A stretch of 64,000 bases of DNA from Thalassospira sp. HJ. GTDB taxonomy: Bacteria > Pseudomonadota > Alphaproteobacteria > Rhodospirillales > Thalassospiraceae. Below the pieces are notes generated by a model, which was not told where the DNA came from, searched no databases, and saw only the letters and a program-made list of their open reading frames with translations. The stretch lies in the NCBI RefSeq assembly GCF_000948415.1, contig NZ_JYII01000020.1, positions 124,001 to 188,000 on the forward strand. Direction: 5' to 3'. Positions 9,033 through 18,603 of this stretch are shown piece by piece. Both the position numbers and the translations under genes were made by a program. The first letter of the stretch is position 1. Each line of letters begins with the position of its first letter.

Positions 9033-9959
9033 ATGAATTGTTTTCTCAGGCGCTCGGCGTTTGCAACGTTCGTGTTTTTGTTGTTCTGCAATGTGCAAAG
9101 CGCGCATGGGAGTGAAACTCTTGATGTCGTTTATCCCTTGCGCGTTGCACAAGAAAAAGGTCCGCACGATTTCGTAAAAGAAACACTCAAACTCGTGCTT
9201 CAAAAGTCAGGCGTGCCATTTCACATGCGTCCGTCGGCCACACCAATGCAACAAACTAGGGCCGTAAAGGAACTGCAGGAACATGAAGAGCTGACTATTC
9301 TCTGGGCTGGAACAAGCCCAGAACTCGAAAGAAAATTTCTTCCGATCCGTGTGCCGATTATGCGAGGACTTCTTGGGTATCGGCTATTTATCATCCATCG
9401 CGACCAACAACCCGTTTTTGACAAAATCAGGACAATTGAACAGCTTTGGTCGATGCATGCGGGTCAGGGACTGGGATGGTCAGATATCAGGATTCTGGAG
9501 AATGCCAACCTGACGGTGACCGAAGCACCTTATGAACTTATCTTTAAGCTCATAGACATCGGGAGACTGGATTATTTTCCACGCGGGCTATTGGAAATAG
9601 AACCAGAATTAAGAGAGTTCGGTCGCGACAATCCCAATATTACAATCGAAAAACGCCTGCTACTTGTATATCCGTTCTCAATGTTCTTTTTTGTTAATCG
9701 TGAAAATACAGCACTAGCTGATGCGATCTCGCGCGGATTTGAAGTTGCATATGCCGACGGCTCATTTGAGCGATTATTTAATCAGCATCCAAATATTCGG
9801 TCTGCTTTACAAATGGCGGACATATCAAACCGAAATAGAATTGATATCCCAAATCCATTCACGACACCTGAAACCAGTCAAATCCCGGATCGGTACTGGT
9901 ACAAAAACGACCTGCATTCCTATCACGAAGGTGCATTTACGACCGACATGACGGAATAG
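9033..9959 (+). CDS. Secreted periplasmic-binding-protein-like protein
   Basis: Protein of 308 residues with a signal peptide (hydrophobic FATFVFLLFCNVQSAHG, about 10-26) and a two-lobed substrate-binding-like fold (type II PBP, ABC amino-acid binding style). Recognisable pieces are LDVVYPLRVAQEKGPHDFV at the mature start, a central GLGWSDIRILENANL and the late region FEVAYADGSFERLFNQHP. No permease or ATPase is adjacent, so it may act as a stand-alone sensor or solute-binding protein. AGGATG precedes the ATG. Codon use and G+C look lower than in its neighbours, hinting at a different history. The ligand is unknown. Confidence 0.75.
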   Translation: MNCFLRRSAFATFVFLLFCNVQSAHGSETLDVVYPLRVAQEKGPHDFVKETLKLVLQKSGVPFHMRPSATPMQQTRAVKELQEHEELTILWAGTSPELERKFLPIRVPIMRGLLGYRLFIIHRDQQPVFDKIRTIEQLWSMHAGQGLGWSDIRILENANLTVTEAPYELIFKLIDIGRLDYFPRGLLEIEPELREFGRDNPNITIEKRLLLVYPFSMFFFVNRENTALADAISRGFEVAYADGSFERLFNQHPNIRSALQMADISNRNRIDIPNPFTTPETSQIPDRYWYKNDLHSYHEGAFTTDMTE

Positions 9960-9993
9960 GGTTCGAGGTTGAGCCTATGAGCGCGTTTTCATT

Positions 9994-10281
9994 CTAACTT
10001 TTTATAGCTTCGATGAAGCGGGCGAGATCAATGTCCTTTTGCGTGACACCGCCATCACTATGCGTGGTCAGGGTGACATCGACCTTGTTATAGACATTGA
10101 ACCATTCGGGGTGGTGATCCATTTTTTCGGCCATCAAGGCGACGCGGCCCATGAAGCCAAAGGCAGCGTTGAAATCGCGGAATTTATAGCTGCGCGCGAT
10201 GGACAGGCCATCTTCGGCAAGGGTCCAGCCGGGCAGATCAGCCAAAGCGGCTTCGATGGTGGATGTATCGAGTTTGGCCAT
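9994..10281 (-). CDS. phhB: 4a-hydroxytetrahydrobiopterin dehydratase
   Basis: Pterin-4a-carbinolamine dehydratase (95 residues), which regenerates quinonoid dihydrobiopterin after aromatic amino-acid hydroxylation. The signature is [20 protein letters not shown] (about 52-71) with the His-His-Pro active-site motif, followed by a THSDGGVT loop. The chosen ATG (10279-10281) has AGGAGG just upstream, so an in-frame start 20 codons earlier is unlikely. No phenylalanine hydroxylase is in the window. It is last in a minus-strand GST-UDG-PCD series, 66 bp after the UDG-like gene. Confidence 0.92.
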   Translation of the reverse strand: MAKLDTSTIEAALADLPGWTLAEDGLSIARSYKFRDFNAAFGFMGRVALMAEKMDHHPEWFNVYNKVDVTLTTHSDGGVTQKDIDLARFIEAIKS

Positions 10282-10347
10282 GGGGTGCCTCCTTTTCGCA
10301 ACGTTCTTGCGCATTGAAACATATGATCCGGCACAGCCCAAATCGGG

Positions 10348-10983
10348 TTAACCGAGCAAGTCCTGCACTCGACCGCGCAGCACTGGCAACAGGTCGCTTT
10401 CAAACCACGGGTTCTTTTTCATCCAGGCGGTGTTGCGCCAGCTTGGATGGGGCATCGGCAGGATTTCGTCACCCAGAAACGCCTCAGACCGCTGCACGGT
10501 TTCGGTCATGGTTTTGGCGCGGCGTTTGCCGAGATAGCGGGCTTGGGCATATTGCCCGATCAGAAGCGTCAGGCCGATATCCGGCAGATGCTGGCGAAGG
10601 GCGTCATGCCAGGTCGGGGCGCATTCCGGGCGGGGCGGCAGATCGCCCCCACGATCAAAACGGCCGGGATAGCAAAAGCCCATCGGCATGATGGCAAGCT
10701 TTGCCGGATCATAGAAATCATCAACCGACAGCCCCAGCCAGTCCCGCAACCGATCACCCGACGCATCATTCCACGGCAGGCCGGTTTCATGCACACGCGT
10801 GCCGGGCGCCTGCCCGATGACCAGAATGCGGGCCGATTTTGCCATGCGGACAACCGGGCGCGGACCAAGTGGCAGATCACCGGCACAGATGCGGCAGGCG
10901 CGGACTTCTGCCAACAGCTGATCAAGGGCGGCATCGCCACCCATCGGATCAATTTCGGGCAATTGTCCGCTTAGCCCCGGCAT
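10348..10983 (-). CDS. Uracil-DNA glycosylase superfamily protein
   Basis: Protein of 211 residues with the UDG-superfamily fold. Motif A is seen in VIGQAPGTRVHETGLPW (about 55-71), and the late HPSWR motif supplies the catalytic-loop His. CRICAG near residues 30-35 and further cysteines in GFCYPG and PECAP resemble the iron-sulfur ligands of family 4/5-type enzymes, but I cannot confirm a complete cluster. The role would be removal of uracil from DNA, or a related base-excision step. It starts 3 nt after the stop of the GST gene and so is co-transcribed with it. Confidence 0.8.
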   Translation of the reverse strand: MPGLSGQLPEIDPMGGDAALDQLLAEVRACRICAGDLPLGPRPVVRMAKSARILVIGQAPGTRVHETGLPWNDASGDRLRDWLGLSVDDFYDPAKLAIMPMGFCYPGRFDRGGDLPPRPECAPTWHDALRQHLPDIGLTLLIGQYAQARYLGKRRAKTMTETVQRSEAFLGDEILPMPHPSWRNTAWMKKNPWFESDLLPVLRGRVQDLLG

Positions 10984-10986
10984 AGG

Positions 10987-11646
10987 TTATTTAACCTCTT
11001 CTTCCGCGATCACCCATTCTTCTTCTGCGGCGGCCTTGTACCATTCCTGCATCTCCGGCAGGGCAAGCATGGTTTCCATATAGGCATTGCCGATCGGGTC
11101 CAACGTCACGCCATAGGTTTTGAACCGCGAGACGACCGGGGCATACATCGCATCGGCAATCGAGAAATGGCCAAACAGGAAATCACCACCCTGCCCGTAC
11201 CCCGTGCGGCACATCTTGAAGATTTCGCCGATGCGGTTGATGTCCTTATCGACACCCGGATTGCGGCCAAGACCCGGCAGGCTTTTGCGGCAATTCATCG
11301 GCATGGAGCTTCGCAAAGACCCAAAGCCGCCATGCATTTCAAGCGAGACCGCGCGCGCAATCGCGCGCACATCGATATCAAGCGGCCAGAGCATGGTGTC
11401 GGGCTGCTGATCTGCAATATATTCGAGAATGCCAAGTGCCTCCCAGATGGTTTTGCTGCCGTCAAAGAAGGCCGGGACCTTGGCACTTGGTGAGAAGACC
11501 GGGGCCTTGGCCGCCCATTCCTCTGTGCGGAGCGGAACGAGCTTTTCCTCAAATTCCACACCCGCCACGCGCAGGCCAAGCCAAGCACGCAGCGACCAGG
11601 AGGAATAGTTTTTATTGCCGATATAAAGAACAGGTACGGATTGCAT
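10987..11646 (-). CDS. Glutathione S-transferase family protein
   Basis: Cytosolic GST-like protein (219 residues) with an N-terminal thioredoxin-like domain. LYIGNKNYSSWSLRAWLGLR (about 7-26) carries the Ser/Tyr region that binds glutathione, and VPAFFDGSKTIWEALGILEYI includes the conserved cis-Pro and the acidic-Ser glutathione-binding pair. The C-terminal half is all-helical. An insertion-free length and an intact N-domain suggest an active transferase or thiol reductase; the substrate is unknown. AAGGGG lies a few bases before the ATG. It heads the minus-strand GST-UDG-PCD series. Confidence 0.88.
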   Translation of the reverse strand: MQSVPVLYIGNKNYSSWSLRAWLGLRVAGVEFEEKLVPLRTEEWAAKAPVFSPSAKVPAFFDGSKTIWEALGILEYIADQQPDTMLWPLDIDVRAIARAVSLEMHGGFGSLRSSMPMNCRKSLPGLGRNPGVDKDINRIGEIFKMCRTGYGQGGDFLFGHFSIADAMYAPVVSRFKTYGVTLDPIGNAYMETMLALPEMQEWYKAAAEEEWVIAEEEVK

Positions 11647-11894
11647 GGCGGGCCCCTTGGAGCGTTTTGCGGATGGCGCGGATAATGAGCGGGACGAATA
11701 CTATCTGGTCTTTGGCCGGCGGGTTCAAGCAGACAAACGCCCCTTTGAAACGCGATTGTTTCGCCGATTGCCCTTAGGGGGTGGCAGCCGTAAGATCAGG
11801 CAACATATCTTGTAAACGCATCCTGATGGGTCGCCAGCTTTGGCCACGGCCCTTTCAGTCGATTACCACACGCCACCAGCAGGGAAGTCCTAAA

Positions 11895-13307
11895 TTGTAC
11901 GAGCACATCATCGCACGCGATCCTTCTGCCAATCCGACCCTTATCACCCCGATCCTTGAAAGCGGCTTTGAAAGCTGGCTTGCCACGCAATCCGACGCGA
12001 CCAAGTCATGGATCACTGCGAACGGGTTTGAGGGCAAGCGCGGAACGCAACTTTCCCTTCCCGGTGCGGATGGATCGGTGGGATCGGTTCTGATCGGGTA
12101 CGCAGATGATGCCAAGGCGATCTGGGATTTTGCCGGTCTGCCGAAATCTCTTCCAGCCGGGACCTATGCCCTTTCCGACGATTTGGCGAAGGACGATGAT
12201 CTTTATGAGAAGGCCGCCCTTGGTCTTTATCTGGGCGGATATCAGTTTGATCGGTATCGCAAGGATGACGGCAAAAAGGACAAGCGCGCCAAATTTGCCC
12301 TGCACGACAATGATGCCACCAAGCGCGCCGAAAACATTGCACGCGGTATTGGCCTTGCGCGCGATCTGATCAATGTGCCGGCCAATGACATGGGCCCGGC
12401 CGAGCTTGAAGAGGCCGCCAAGGCGCTGAGTGCCGAATTTGGTGCAAACGTGAGCGCGATTGTTGGTCAGGACCTGCTCACCCAAAACTACCCGGCCATT
12501 CACACCGTTGGCCATGGCAGCGATCGTGAGCCGCGCCTGATTGACCTTAAATGGGGTGAGGAAAGCGCACCGAAGATCACGCTGGTCGGCAAGGGTGTGT
12601 GTTTTGACACCGGGGGCTATGACCTTAAGCCGTCAAGCAACATGCTTCTGATGAAAAAGGACATGGGTGGTTCGGCACAAGTTTTGGGCCTTGCGCGCAT
12701 GATCATGGCGGCCAACCTTCCGGTGCGGTTGCGTGTTCTGATCCCGGCAGTTGAAAACATGGTGTCGGGTCGTGCCTATCGCCCGAGTGACATTTTGCAA
12801 ACCCGCAAGGGCATCACGGTCGAGGTTGGCAATACCGATGCCGAAGGCCGCATTGTGCTTTCCGATGCCTTGACCGAGGCGGCCTCGGAAGACCCGGACA
12901 TGCTGCTTGATTTCGCGACCCTGACCGGGGCGGCGCGTGTGGCCCTTGGTTTGGGTCTGCCGGCCCTGTTTTCCAATGATGATGATCTGGCGAATGGCCT
13001 TATGGAAATGGGCTTGGCTGAAAATGATCCGCTGTGGCGCTTGCCGCTTTGGGATGATTACCGCAGCCAGCTTGATAGCAAGGCCGCAGATATGAACAAT
13101 ATTTCCGGCAGCCCGTTTGGCGGAGCAATCATTGCTGCCCTGTTCCTTGATCGCTTTGCCGAGGGGGCAAAAAGCTGGGCGCATATCGATCTGATGGCCT
13201 GGAACCCGTCGGACCGTCCGGGCCGCCCGACAGGCGGCGAAGCACAAGGCATCCGGGCTGCCTTCAAGCTGATCAAGGATCGTTACGGGAACCCAACCAA
13301 ACCGTAA
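11895..13307 (+). CDS. Leucyl aminopeptidase, M17 family
   Basis: Di-metal cytosolic aminopeptidase (470 residues from this start). The metal and catalytic motifs are intact: KGVCFDTGGYDLKPSSNM at about 233-250 (metal-binding Lys and Asp), then KKDMGG, and NTDAEGRIVLSDAL at about 312-325, the M17 signature. The start is my choice: a TTG at 11895 with AGGGAAG eight bases upstream opens LYEHIIARDPSAN, where the homologous part begins. An ATG at 11826 would add 23 residues that look non-homologous and lack a ribosome site. It stands alone on the plus strand, followed after 90 bp by a MarR-type regulator. Confidence 0.88.
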   Translation: MYEHIIARDPSANPTLITPILESGFESWLATQSDATKSWITANGFEGKRGTQLSLPGADGSVGSVLIGYADDAKAIWDFAGLPKSLPAGTYALSDDLAKDDDLYEKAALGLYLGGYQFDRYRKDDGKKDKRAKFALHDNDATKRAENIARGIGLARDLINVPANDMGPAELEEAAKALSAEFGANVSAIVGQDLLTQNYPAIHTVGHGSDREPRLIDLKWGEESAPKITLVGKGVCFDTGGYDLKPSSNMLLMKKDMGGSAQVLGLARMIMAANLPVRLRVLIPAVENMVSGRAYRPSDILQTRKGITVEVGNTDAEGRIVLSDALTEAASEDPDMLLDFATLTGAARVALGLGLPALFSNDDDLANGLMEMGLAENDPLWRLPLWDDYRSQLDSKAADMNNISGSPFGGAIIAALFLDRFAEGAKSWAHIDLMAWNPSDRPGRPTGGEAQGIRAAFKLIKDRYGNPTKP

Positions 13308-13397
13308 ATTGTTTTTTTGGCAATTACACCTTTGACATCAAGGCAGGGGTCAGGTAGAGATTACGTATTCGTAACAAATAAATTATTGGGCACAAAC

Positions 13398-13745
13398 ATG
13401 TCGATCGAGATCAAACCGTCTCAGGCGCTTGACCTTTGGCGTATCGCGATTGTTGAAAGTGTGCGTCGGGATTCCCCCGACCTGTCGGCCCGACAGATGG
13501 CCTTGTTGCTGAGCGTTTACCTGACCCCGGCCCCGCATACGGTGCGTGGCCTTTCCGAAGCGCTAAACATTTCCAAGCCCGCCATTACCCGTGCGCTAGA
13601 TCGTCTGAGCTCGCTTGGTATGGTCAAACGCAAGGTTGATGAAGAAGACCGCCGTTCGGTGCTGGTTCAGCGTACGGTCAAAGGCTCGGTCTTCCTGCGT
13701 GAATTCGGTGACATCATCGTCGCCGCCGGTCTTGAGACCGATTGA
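13398..13745 (+). CDS. MarR-type winged-helix regulator
   Basis: Short (115-residue) winged-helix DNA-binding protein. The recognition region is RGLSEALNISKPAITRALDRL (about 53-73), followed by a wing with VDEEDRRSVLVQRT. It is shorter than classic MarR proteins and seems to lack the long C-terminal dimerisation helix. The ATG at 13398 was chosen because homology begins at SIEIKPSQALDLWRI; the upstream frame is open but unlike protein. It follows the aminopeptidase gene in the same direction and could be cotranscribed. The target genes are unknown. Confidence 0.78.
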   Translation: MSIEIKPSQALDLWRIAIVESVRRDSPDLSARQMALLLSVYLTPAPHTVRGLSEALNISKPAITRALDRLSSLGMVKRKVDEEDRRSVLVQRTVKGSVFLREFGDIIVAAGLETD

Positions 13746-14016
13746 TCCGGCTGTAAAACAAATCTGCCGACAGCCAAGCGCGGATTTCAACAGCGAAAAA
13801 CGCCCCTATCCAAGGCCAGCCTTACGAAATCGGCCATTTAGGACAGCAAATCTTCCCCATCTTAAATGCATGACATCTGATATGGCGAAAAATCGCTATA
13901 TACAGACCGGTTGGTCCGTAATGCGCCTACCAAAGACCACGGACAGCGCGTTCTTTCTTCTTTTTTGATCAATGTGTTAGGCAACACCCCGGCGACCCAT
14001 AATTGGTCTATGGGCG

Positions 14017-14989
14017 CTATTCGGCTGAGTATTGGCTTGCAGGGGCTTCCGGGGCCGGATGAGGGCCCGCCATGGTTTCGGGCATCTCAATCAGGGCCAA
14101 AAGGCCTGCTGCGACGATCAAAACACCACCAGACAGCCGCGCGATGACGTTCGTGCCACCGCGCCTGACCAGCCAGGGCATCACCCGCGCAGCACCCATT
14201 GCGTAAATCATTACGAAACTGTAATCAAGAAACACGAAGGTTGCACCAAGGATCACCAGCTGCATTGCGAGCGGCTGACCGGGATCGACGAATTGCGGGA
14301 ACAGTGCACCGAAAAAGGCAATCGCCTTGGGGTTTCCGGCCGCAACCAGAAAGCCTTCGCGAAACAGACGCAGGCCATTTGCCGGTTCAAAGCGCGCCTG
14401 ACTATTCGTTTCGAATCCGGTTTTGATGCTGATTTCCGTGGGCTTGCGGAAGAAGGACATCAAACCGAGTACCAGAAGAAAGGCAACACCGCACCATTTG
14501 ACAACGGCAAAGGCAGTTTCCGATGTTGCCAGGATCGCCCCGACACCAAGGGCTGCAATCAGCATCTGGATCATGTTTGCCGTGACATCGCCAAGAGCGG
14601 TCATCAGGGTCGGCCGCGCGCCATAACGCAGCGCATGCGACATGCCGATCAGGATGTTAGAGCCTGTTTCGATTAGCTTGCACCGCTTTTGTTCGTGTTT
14701 GGCGAATTGTTTGGCAAGGCACAGCGCGCCGGACGATGAGGTGCATCGTTCAAGCGGTGTAACGCCGCAAAACATCGCCAAACCGAACCCTCCGGGCCGG
14801 GACATTCCTCTGCCCCGCAGCGTCAAGGCCCTGGACCGTAGCACCGCTACGCTCTGCGATCCTTTCCTTGCCAGACAGAGGAATGTCCTCGGCAAAACGG
14901 TGCAAGCTAATCGAAACAGGCTCTGAGCCCGGTGTCAGGACAAGCAAAAAGACCAGCAGGGTAAAACTGAGCCAGATTTCAAAGGACAT
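14017..14989 (-). pseudogene. LysE family exporter gene split by a 266-bp repeat
   Basis: The gene begins at the ATG at 14987-14989 with MSFEIWLSFTLLVFLLVLTP and a Gly, then runs into repeat copy 1 at 14924 and stops inside it at 14750. The remainder resumes beyond the repeat at 14658 as NILIGMSHALRYGARP and continues to 14017. Deleting 265 bp would rejoin the frame as TPGSNILIGMSH, an ordinary LysE helix-1 sequence in a ~235-residue protein. The downstream frame stays open through the element up to a TTG at 14895, so an aberrant N-terminus could be made. As it stands the exporter lacks its proper first helix and is probably inactive. Confidence 0.85.
14659..14924 (+). repeat. Structured ~266-bp repeat element, copy 1 (inside lysE-type gene)
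   Basis: First of three related elements (others at 22878 and 25042), all in the same orientation. The terminal arms 14659-14685 and 14898-14924 are perfect 27-bp reverse complements starting AGAGCCTGTTTCG. An inner stem pairs 14691-14705 with 14775-14788 (14 bp, one bulged T). Another pairs 14801-14812 with 14876-14887 (GACATTCCTCTG, 12 bp, perfect). Hairpins ACGATG/CATCGT and CGTAGC/GCTACG lie within the arms. There is no transposase and no clear target duplication. The element interrupts a coding sequence. Confidence 0.9.
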
Positions 14990-15151
14990 GGTTGGGGCAA
15001 CTCCGGTGACGATCCGTCCCGGATATCACACACAGCCCGACAAATTGACAAGTGCCGGTTTGGCAATGGGCCATGCGTGAACTGCGTAAGGCCACGTCTG
15101 GCTGCGCCCCAAGATCACTGATGGGTTGGATAGAAGGTAAGCGCGCCGCCC

Positions 15152-15841
15152 CTAGCGGGGTTTGGCGTCGCCCGGCCAGAAGTCATAGAACATACGGATC
15201 TGGACCGAGCGCAGGGTGTCGGGCGGAAGGACGTTCTGCCCGGTGCGCAGGAGCTTGTTCTGAAGGGCGGCGAAATAGCGATTGCCGGCCGGCTGGAACG
15301 GGCTAAAGGGTGGTTCCTTGACGAGCTCCTCGCCTTTTTCCTCGGCCTCGGCGGCAGCTGCGGCTTCAGCGGCCAGCTCTTCCTCGGTCTTGGGTGGCGG
15401 GGGCGGGAGAAGATCGGGACCGACATATTTAAAGCTGCGCTTGCCCGGTTCGCGGCTTTCATAGCGCTGTTCGGTATCGCGATACATCAGACGCTGCAGA
15501 TCGACCAGGAAGGCGTTGATGACCTTGGGCAGGCGTTGTTCGATCAACCCAGCCGCCTGACGCGAGGTTCCTTCAAGCCAGATATTAAAGACGATCTGGC
15601 GAATGGCACCGCTTTTGCGCAAGACGATGGTCAGGGAGACCGGATCAGGCACAACAACTGTTTCGGGAATTTCTGGAACAGCCGGTTCTTCGGGTTCTTC
15701 GGTCTTGGCGTCATCTGCGGGCGGATCGCTGGCCCGAGCGGCCGGGATTGCCAAAGAGAGCATGGCAAGCACCAGTGCCGTGATCAGCAGATGGCCAAAA
15801 AGTCGATGTCCGGTTCGATTTTGGATCGCACGTGACAACAT
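15152..15841 (-). CDS. Secreted FliL-like protein (tentative)
   Basis: Protein of 229 residues with an N-terminal hydrophobic signal (HLLITALVLAMLSLAIPAARA, about 18-38, total 21 with the leader His), then an acidic Pro/Glu-rich linker. A domain with VSLTIVLRKSGAIRQIVFN, EQRLPKVINAFLVDLQRLM and a late LRSVQIRMFYDFWP resembles the periplasmic domain of FliL. Between these lies an Ala/Glu-rich charged insert (about 150-178), probably a helix. No flagellar genes are adjacent, so a role in motility is uncertain. The FliL resemblance is from pattern only. Confidence 0.55.
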   Translation of the reverse strand: MLSRAIQNRTGHRLFGHLLITALVLAMLSLAIPAARASDPPADDAKTEEPEEPAVPEIPETVVVPDPVSLTIVLRKSGAIRQIVFNIWLEGTSRQAAGLIEQRLPKVINAFLVDLQRLMYRDTEQRYESREPGKRSFKYVGPDLLPPPPPKTEEELAAEAAAAAEAEEKGEELVKEPPFSPFQPAGNRYFAALQNKLLRTGQNVLPPDTLRSVQIRMFYDFWPGDAKPR

Positions 15842-15925
15842 ATTTACCCTTAAACCTGACTTTACAGTCCTGTTTTTATTACCTTTTCAGACGGGTTGCA
15901 ACCGATCAGGCGTCAAACTTCCGGC

Positions 15926-17560
15926 CTAGCTTGCAACAAATTCCGTTCCCGCCGCCCGAAGATCAAGGGCCGCTGCCAGCAGGGCCTTGGTGTAGGGCTG
16001 CGTCGGGTTGTCAAAGACATCAGCCGCCGCGCCGCTTTCGACCAGTTTGCCACCCTGCATGACCATGACGCGATGAGACACTGCACGCACAACGCGCAAA
16101 TCATGACTGATGAACAAGTATGCCATTTTATGGCGCGCCTGCAAATCACGCAGCAATTCAACAATCTGCGCCTGTACCGACATATCAAGGGCAGAGGTCG
16201 GTTCATCCAGTACGATGAAGCGTGGCTTTAAGACCAATGCACGGGCAATCGAAATACGTTGACGCTGCCCGCCGGAGAATTCGTGCGGATAACGGTCCAT
16301 GGCATTTTGCGGCAGGTCGACCTCCGACAATGCCTCGGCAATGCGGGCTTCGCGTTCGGCCTTGGACAGGGTTGGTTCATGGATTTCAAGCCCCTCGCCG
16401 ACGATCTGGGCAATCGACATGCGCGGGCTGAGGGATCCGAACGGATCCTGGAACACGACCTGCATATCGCGACGCAGCTTGCGCAAATCCGCCCCAGCAA
16501 AGCCACGAATGTCCTGCCCGGCAAAGCGGATATCGCCACTTGATTTCAAAAGCCTGAGGATCGCCATGGCAAGTGTGGTCTTGCCCGAGCCACTTTCCCC
16601 GACAATACCAAGGGTTTCCCCCTGCTTGAGCGTCAGCGAAATCTGATCGACCGCATTGAGGTAATGATCAGGACGCCCGAGGATGCCCTTGCGGCCAATC
16701 GGGAACTGCACATGGATGTTGCTGGTTTCAAGCAGATCGCTTGCGTTTTCGGGCAAGGCAGGTGCTTCGCCACTAGGCACAGCCGAAAGCAGCTTTTTGG
16801 TATAGGCGTGCTTGGGCGCTTCAAAGAGCGCGTGAGCTTCGCCGGCCTCGACAATTTCGCCGTCCTTCATGACACAAACGGTCTGCGCCATTTTCTGAAC
16901 GATCTGCAGATCATGGGTGATCAGCAAAAGCGCCATGCCGAGTTTGTCCTGCAGCTCCTTGAGCAGTTCAAGGATCTGCGCTTGAATGGTGACATCAAGG
17001 GCCGTGGTCGGTTCATCGGCAATCAGCAATTCCGGCTCGTTGGCAAGCGCCATGGCGATCATCACACGCTGGCGCTGGCCGCCGGAAAGCTCATGCGGCA
17101 GGGCCTTGAGCCGGGATGCCGGATCGGGAATGCCAACCAGTTCCAACAGTTCAAGAATCCGCGCCCGTGCCTTGGCCCCACGAAGGCCCTTGTGGAGCAA
17201 CAACACCTCGCCGATCTGCTTTTCGATATTGTGCAGCGGGTTGAGTGACGTCATCGGTTCCTGAAAGATCATCGAGATCCGGTTGCCACGGATCTTGCGC
17301 AGCGGGCGTTCCTTGGCCCCAACCATTTCCTGCCCGTCAAAGACGATGGAGCCGGACGGGTGGCTTGCGCGCGGATAGGGCAGCAATTGCAGGATCGAAA
17401 GGGCCGTGACCGATTTGCCCGAGCCACTTTCACCAACAAGCGCCATGGTCTGACCGCGTTTCAGGCTAAAGGACACGTCCTTGACCGCCGTTACATCGGC
17501 GAATTTGACCGAGAGATCCTTGATCGTCAGGAGCGGTTGCGTATCAGTTGTTGAGGTCAT
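15926..17560 (-). CDS. yejF: Peptide ABC transporter, duplicated ATPase YejF
   Basis: Double ATP-binding subunit (544 residues) of the oligopeptide importer YejABEF (microcin C / peptide uptake in E. coli). Each half has a Walker A (GESGSGKS and GESGSGKT), an ABC signature (LSGGQRQR and FSGGQRQR) and a Walker B (LLIADEPTTALD and IVLDEPTSALD). Both halves look catalytically complete. The ATG is preceded by GGAGACGGAA. The gene starts 9 nt after the yejE stop and is the last of the operon. Confidence 0.95.
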   Translation of the reverse strand: MTSTTDTQPLLTIKDLSVKFADVTAVKDVSFSLKRGQTMALVGESGSGKSVTALSILQLLPYPRASHPSGSIVFDGQEMVGAKERPLRKIRGNRISMIFQEPMTSLNPLHNIEKQIGEVLLLHKGLRGAKARARILELLELVGIPDPASRLKALPHELSGGQRQRVMIAMALANEPELLIADEPTTALDVTIQAQILELLKELQDKLGMALLLITHDLQIVQKMAQTVCVMKDGEIVEAGEAHALFEAPKHAYTKKLLSAVPSGEAPALPENASDLLETSNIHVQFPIGRKGILGRPDHYLNAVDQISLTLKQGETLGIVGESGSGKTTLAMAILRLLKSSGDIRFAGQDIRGFAGADLRKLRRDMQVVFQDPFGSLSPRMSIAQIVGEGLEIHEPTLSKAEREARIAEALSEVDLPQNAMDRYPHEFSGGQRQRISIARALVLKPRFIVLDEPTSALDMSVQAQIVELLRDLQARHKMAYLFISHDLRVVRAVSHRVMVMQGGKLVESGAAADVFDNPTQPYTKALLAAALDLRAAGTEFVAS

Positions 17561-17569
17561 TTCCGTCTC

Positions 17570-18601
17570 CTAAAACGTCTTGCGCGGATCAAACGCATCG
17601 CGCACCGCCTCGCCGATAAAGATCAGAAGACTCAGCATCACCGCAATGGCAAAGAAGGCCGTCAGACCAAGCCATGGTGCCTGCAGGTTGTTCTTACCCT
17701 GCGAGAGCAATTCACCAAGCGACGGCGAGCCGGGCGGCATGCCAAGCGACAGGAAGTCGAGCGAGGTGAGCGCAACAATCGATCCATTCAGCACAAACGG
17801 CAGGAAGGTGATGGTGGCAACCATCGCATTGGGCAGAACATGGCGATACATAATCCGGTAATCGGTCATGCCCAGCGCCCGTGCAGCCCGGACATATTCA
17901 AAATTACGCGCACGCAGGAATTCTGCACGGACAAGACCAGTCAAACTCATCCAGCTAAACAGCACGAGGATGAATAAAAGCGTCCAGAAACCCGGCGCAA
18001 ACAGGCTTGCAAGAATGATCAGGATGAAGAGTTGCGGCAAGCCCGACCAGATTTCGATCACACGCTGGAAGCCGAGATCGACCCAGCCGCCGAAATAGCC
18101 CTGCACAGCCCCGGCGGCGATGCCGATTACGGAACTGACGGCAGTCAGTGCCAAACCAAACAGGATGGAAATCCTGAAACCGTAAATCAGGCGTGCGAGA
18201 ACATCGCGGCCCAACTCATCGGTGCCCAGCAAATGGCGCATGGAGGGCGGGGCCGGTTGCGGTTCGCGCATTCCGAAATCGATGGTGTCATAGGAAAACG
18301 GAATAACCGGCCAGATGGCAAAGCCGTTCTCAGAAATCTTGCCCTGAATATAGGGATCATAGAAATCGGTCTCGACGTCAAAATCGCCGCCATAGGCCGT
18401 TTCGGGATGGTCGGACAGGATCGGGATATACCAGTCATCGCCATATTTGACGAAGATCGGTTTGTCATTGGCGACCAGTTCGGCCACCAGACAAATGACA
18501 AACAGGATGGCAAAGATCACAAGCGACCAATAGCCGCGCTTGTTGGCCTTGAAGTTCGACAGACGCCGACGGTTAAGCGGTGAGAGAACAGCATTGAACA
18601 T
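17570..18601 (-). CDS. yejE: Peptide ABC transporter permease YejE
   Basis: Inner-membrane permease of the YejABEF importer (343 residues). A long periplasmic loop follows the first helix (about 45-130). The cytoplasmic coupling motif is seen around RAARALGMTDYRIMYRHVLPN, whose EAA-loop Gly is intact. I start it at the ATG at 18599-18601, two bases after the yejB stop, with GGGGGAA overlapping the yejB end as ribosome site; a TTG two codons earlier overlaps yejB by 4 nt. It pairs with YejB as a heterodimeric channel driven by YejF. Confidence 0.93.
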   Translation of the reverse strand: MFNAVLSPLNRRRLSNFKANKRGYWSLVIFAILFVICLVAELVANDKPIFVKYGDDWYIPILSDHPETAYGGDFDVETDFYDPYIQGKISENGFAIWPVIPFSYDTIDFGMREPQPAPPSMRHLLGTDELGRDVLARLIYGFRISILFGLALTAVSSVIGIAAGAVQGYFGGWVDLGFQRVIEIWSGLPQLFILIILASLFAPGFWTLLFILVLFSWMSLTGLVRAEFLRARNFEYVRAARALGMTDYRIMYRHVLPNAMVATITFLPFVLNGSIVALTSLDFLSLGMPPGSPSLGELLSQGKNNLQAPWLGLTAFFAIAVMLSLLIFIGEAVRDAFDPRKTF

Positions 18602-18603
18602 GA

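Noticed and set aside
14017..14895. A 292-codon frame reading from inside repeat copy 1 into the lysE remnant
   Set aside because: Its first ~80 codons are repeat DNA read in a chance-open frame from a TTG. The stems show selection on nucleic acid, not protein, so the locus is treated as an interrupted gene.
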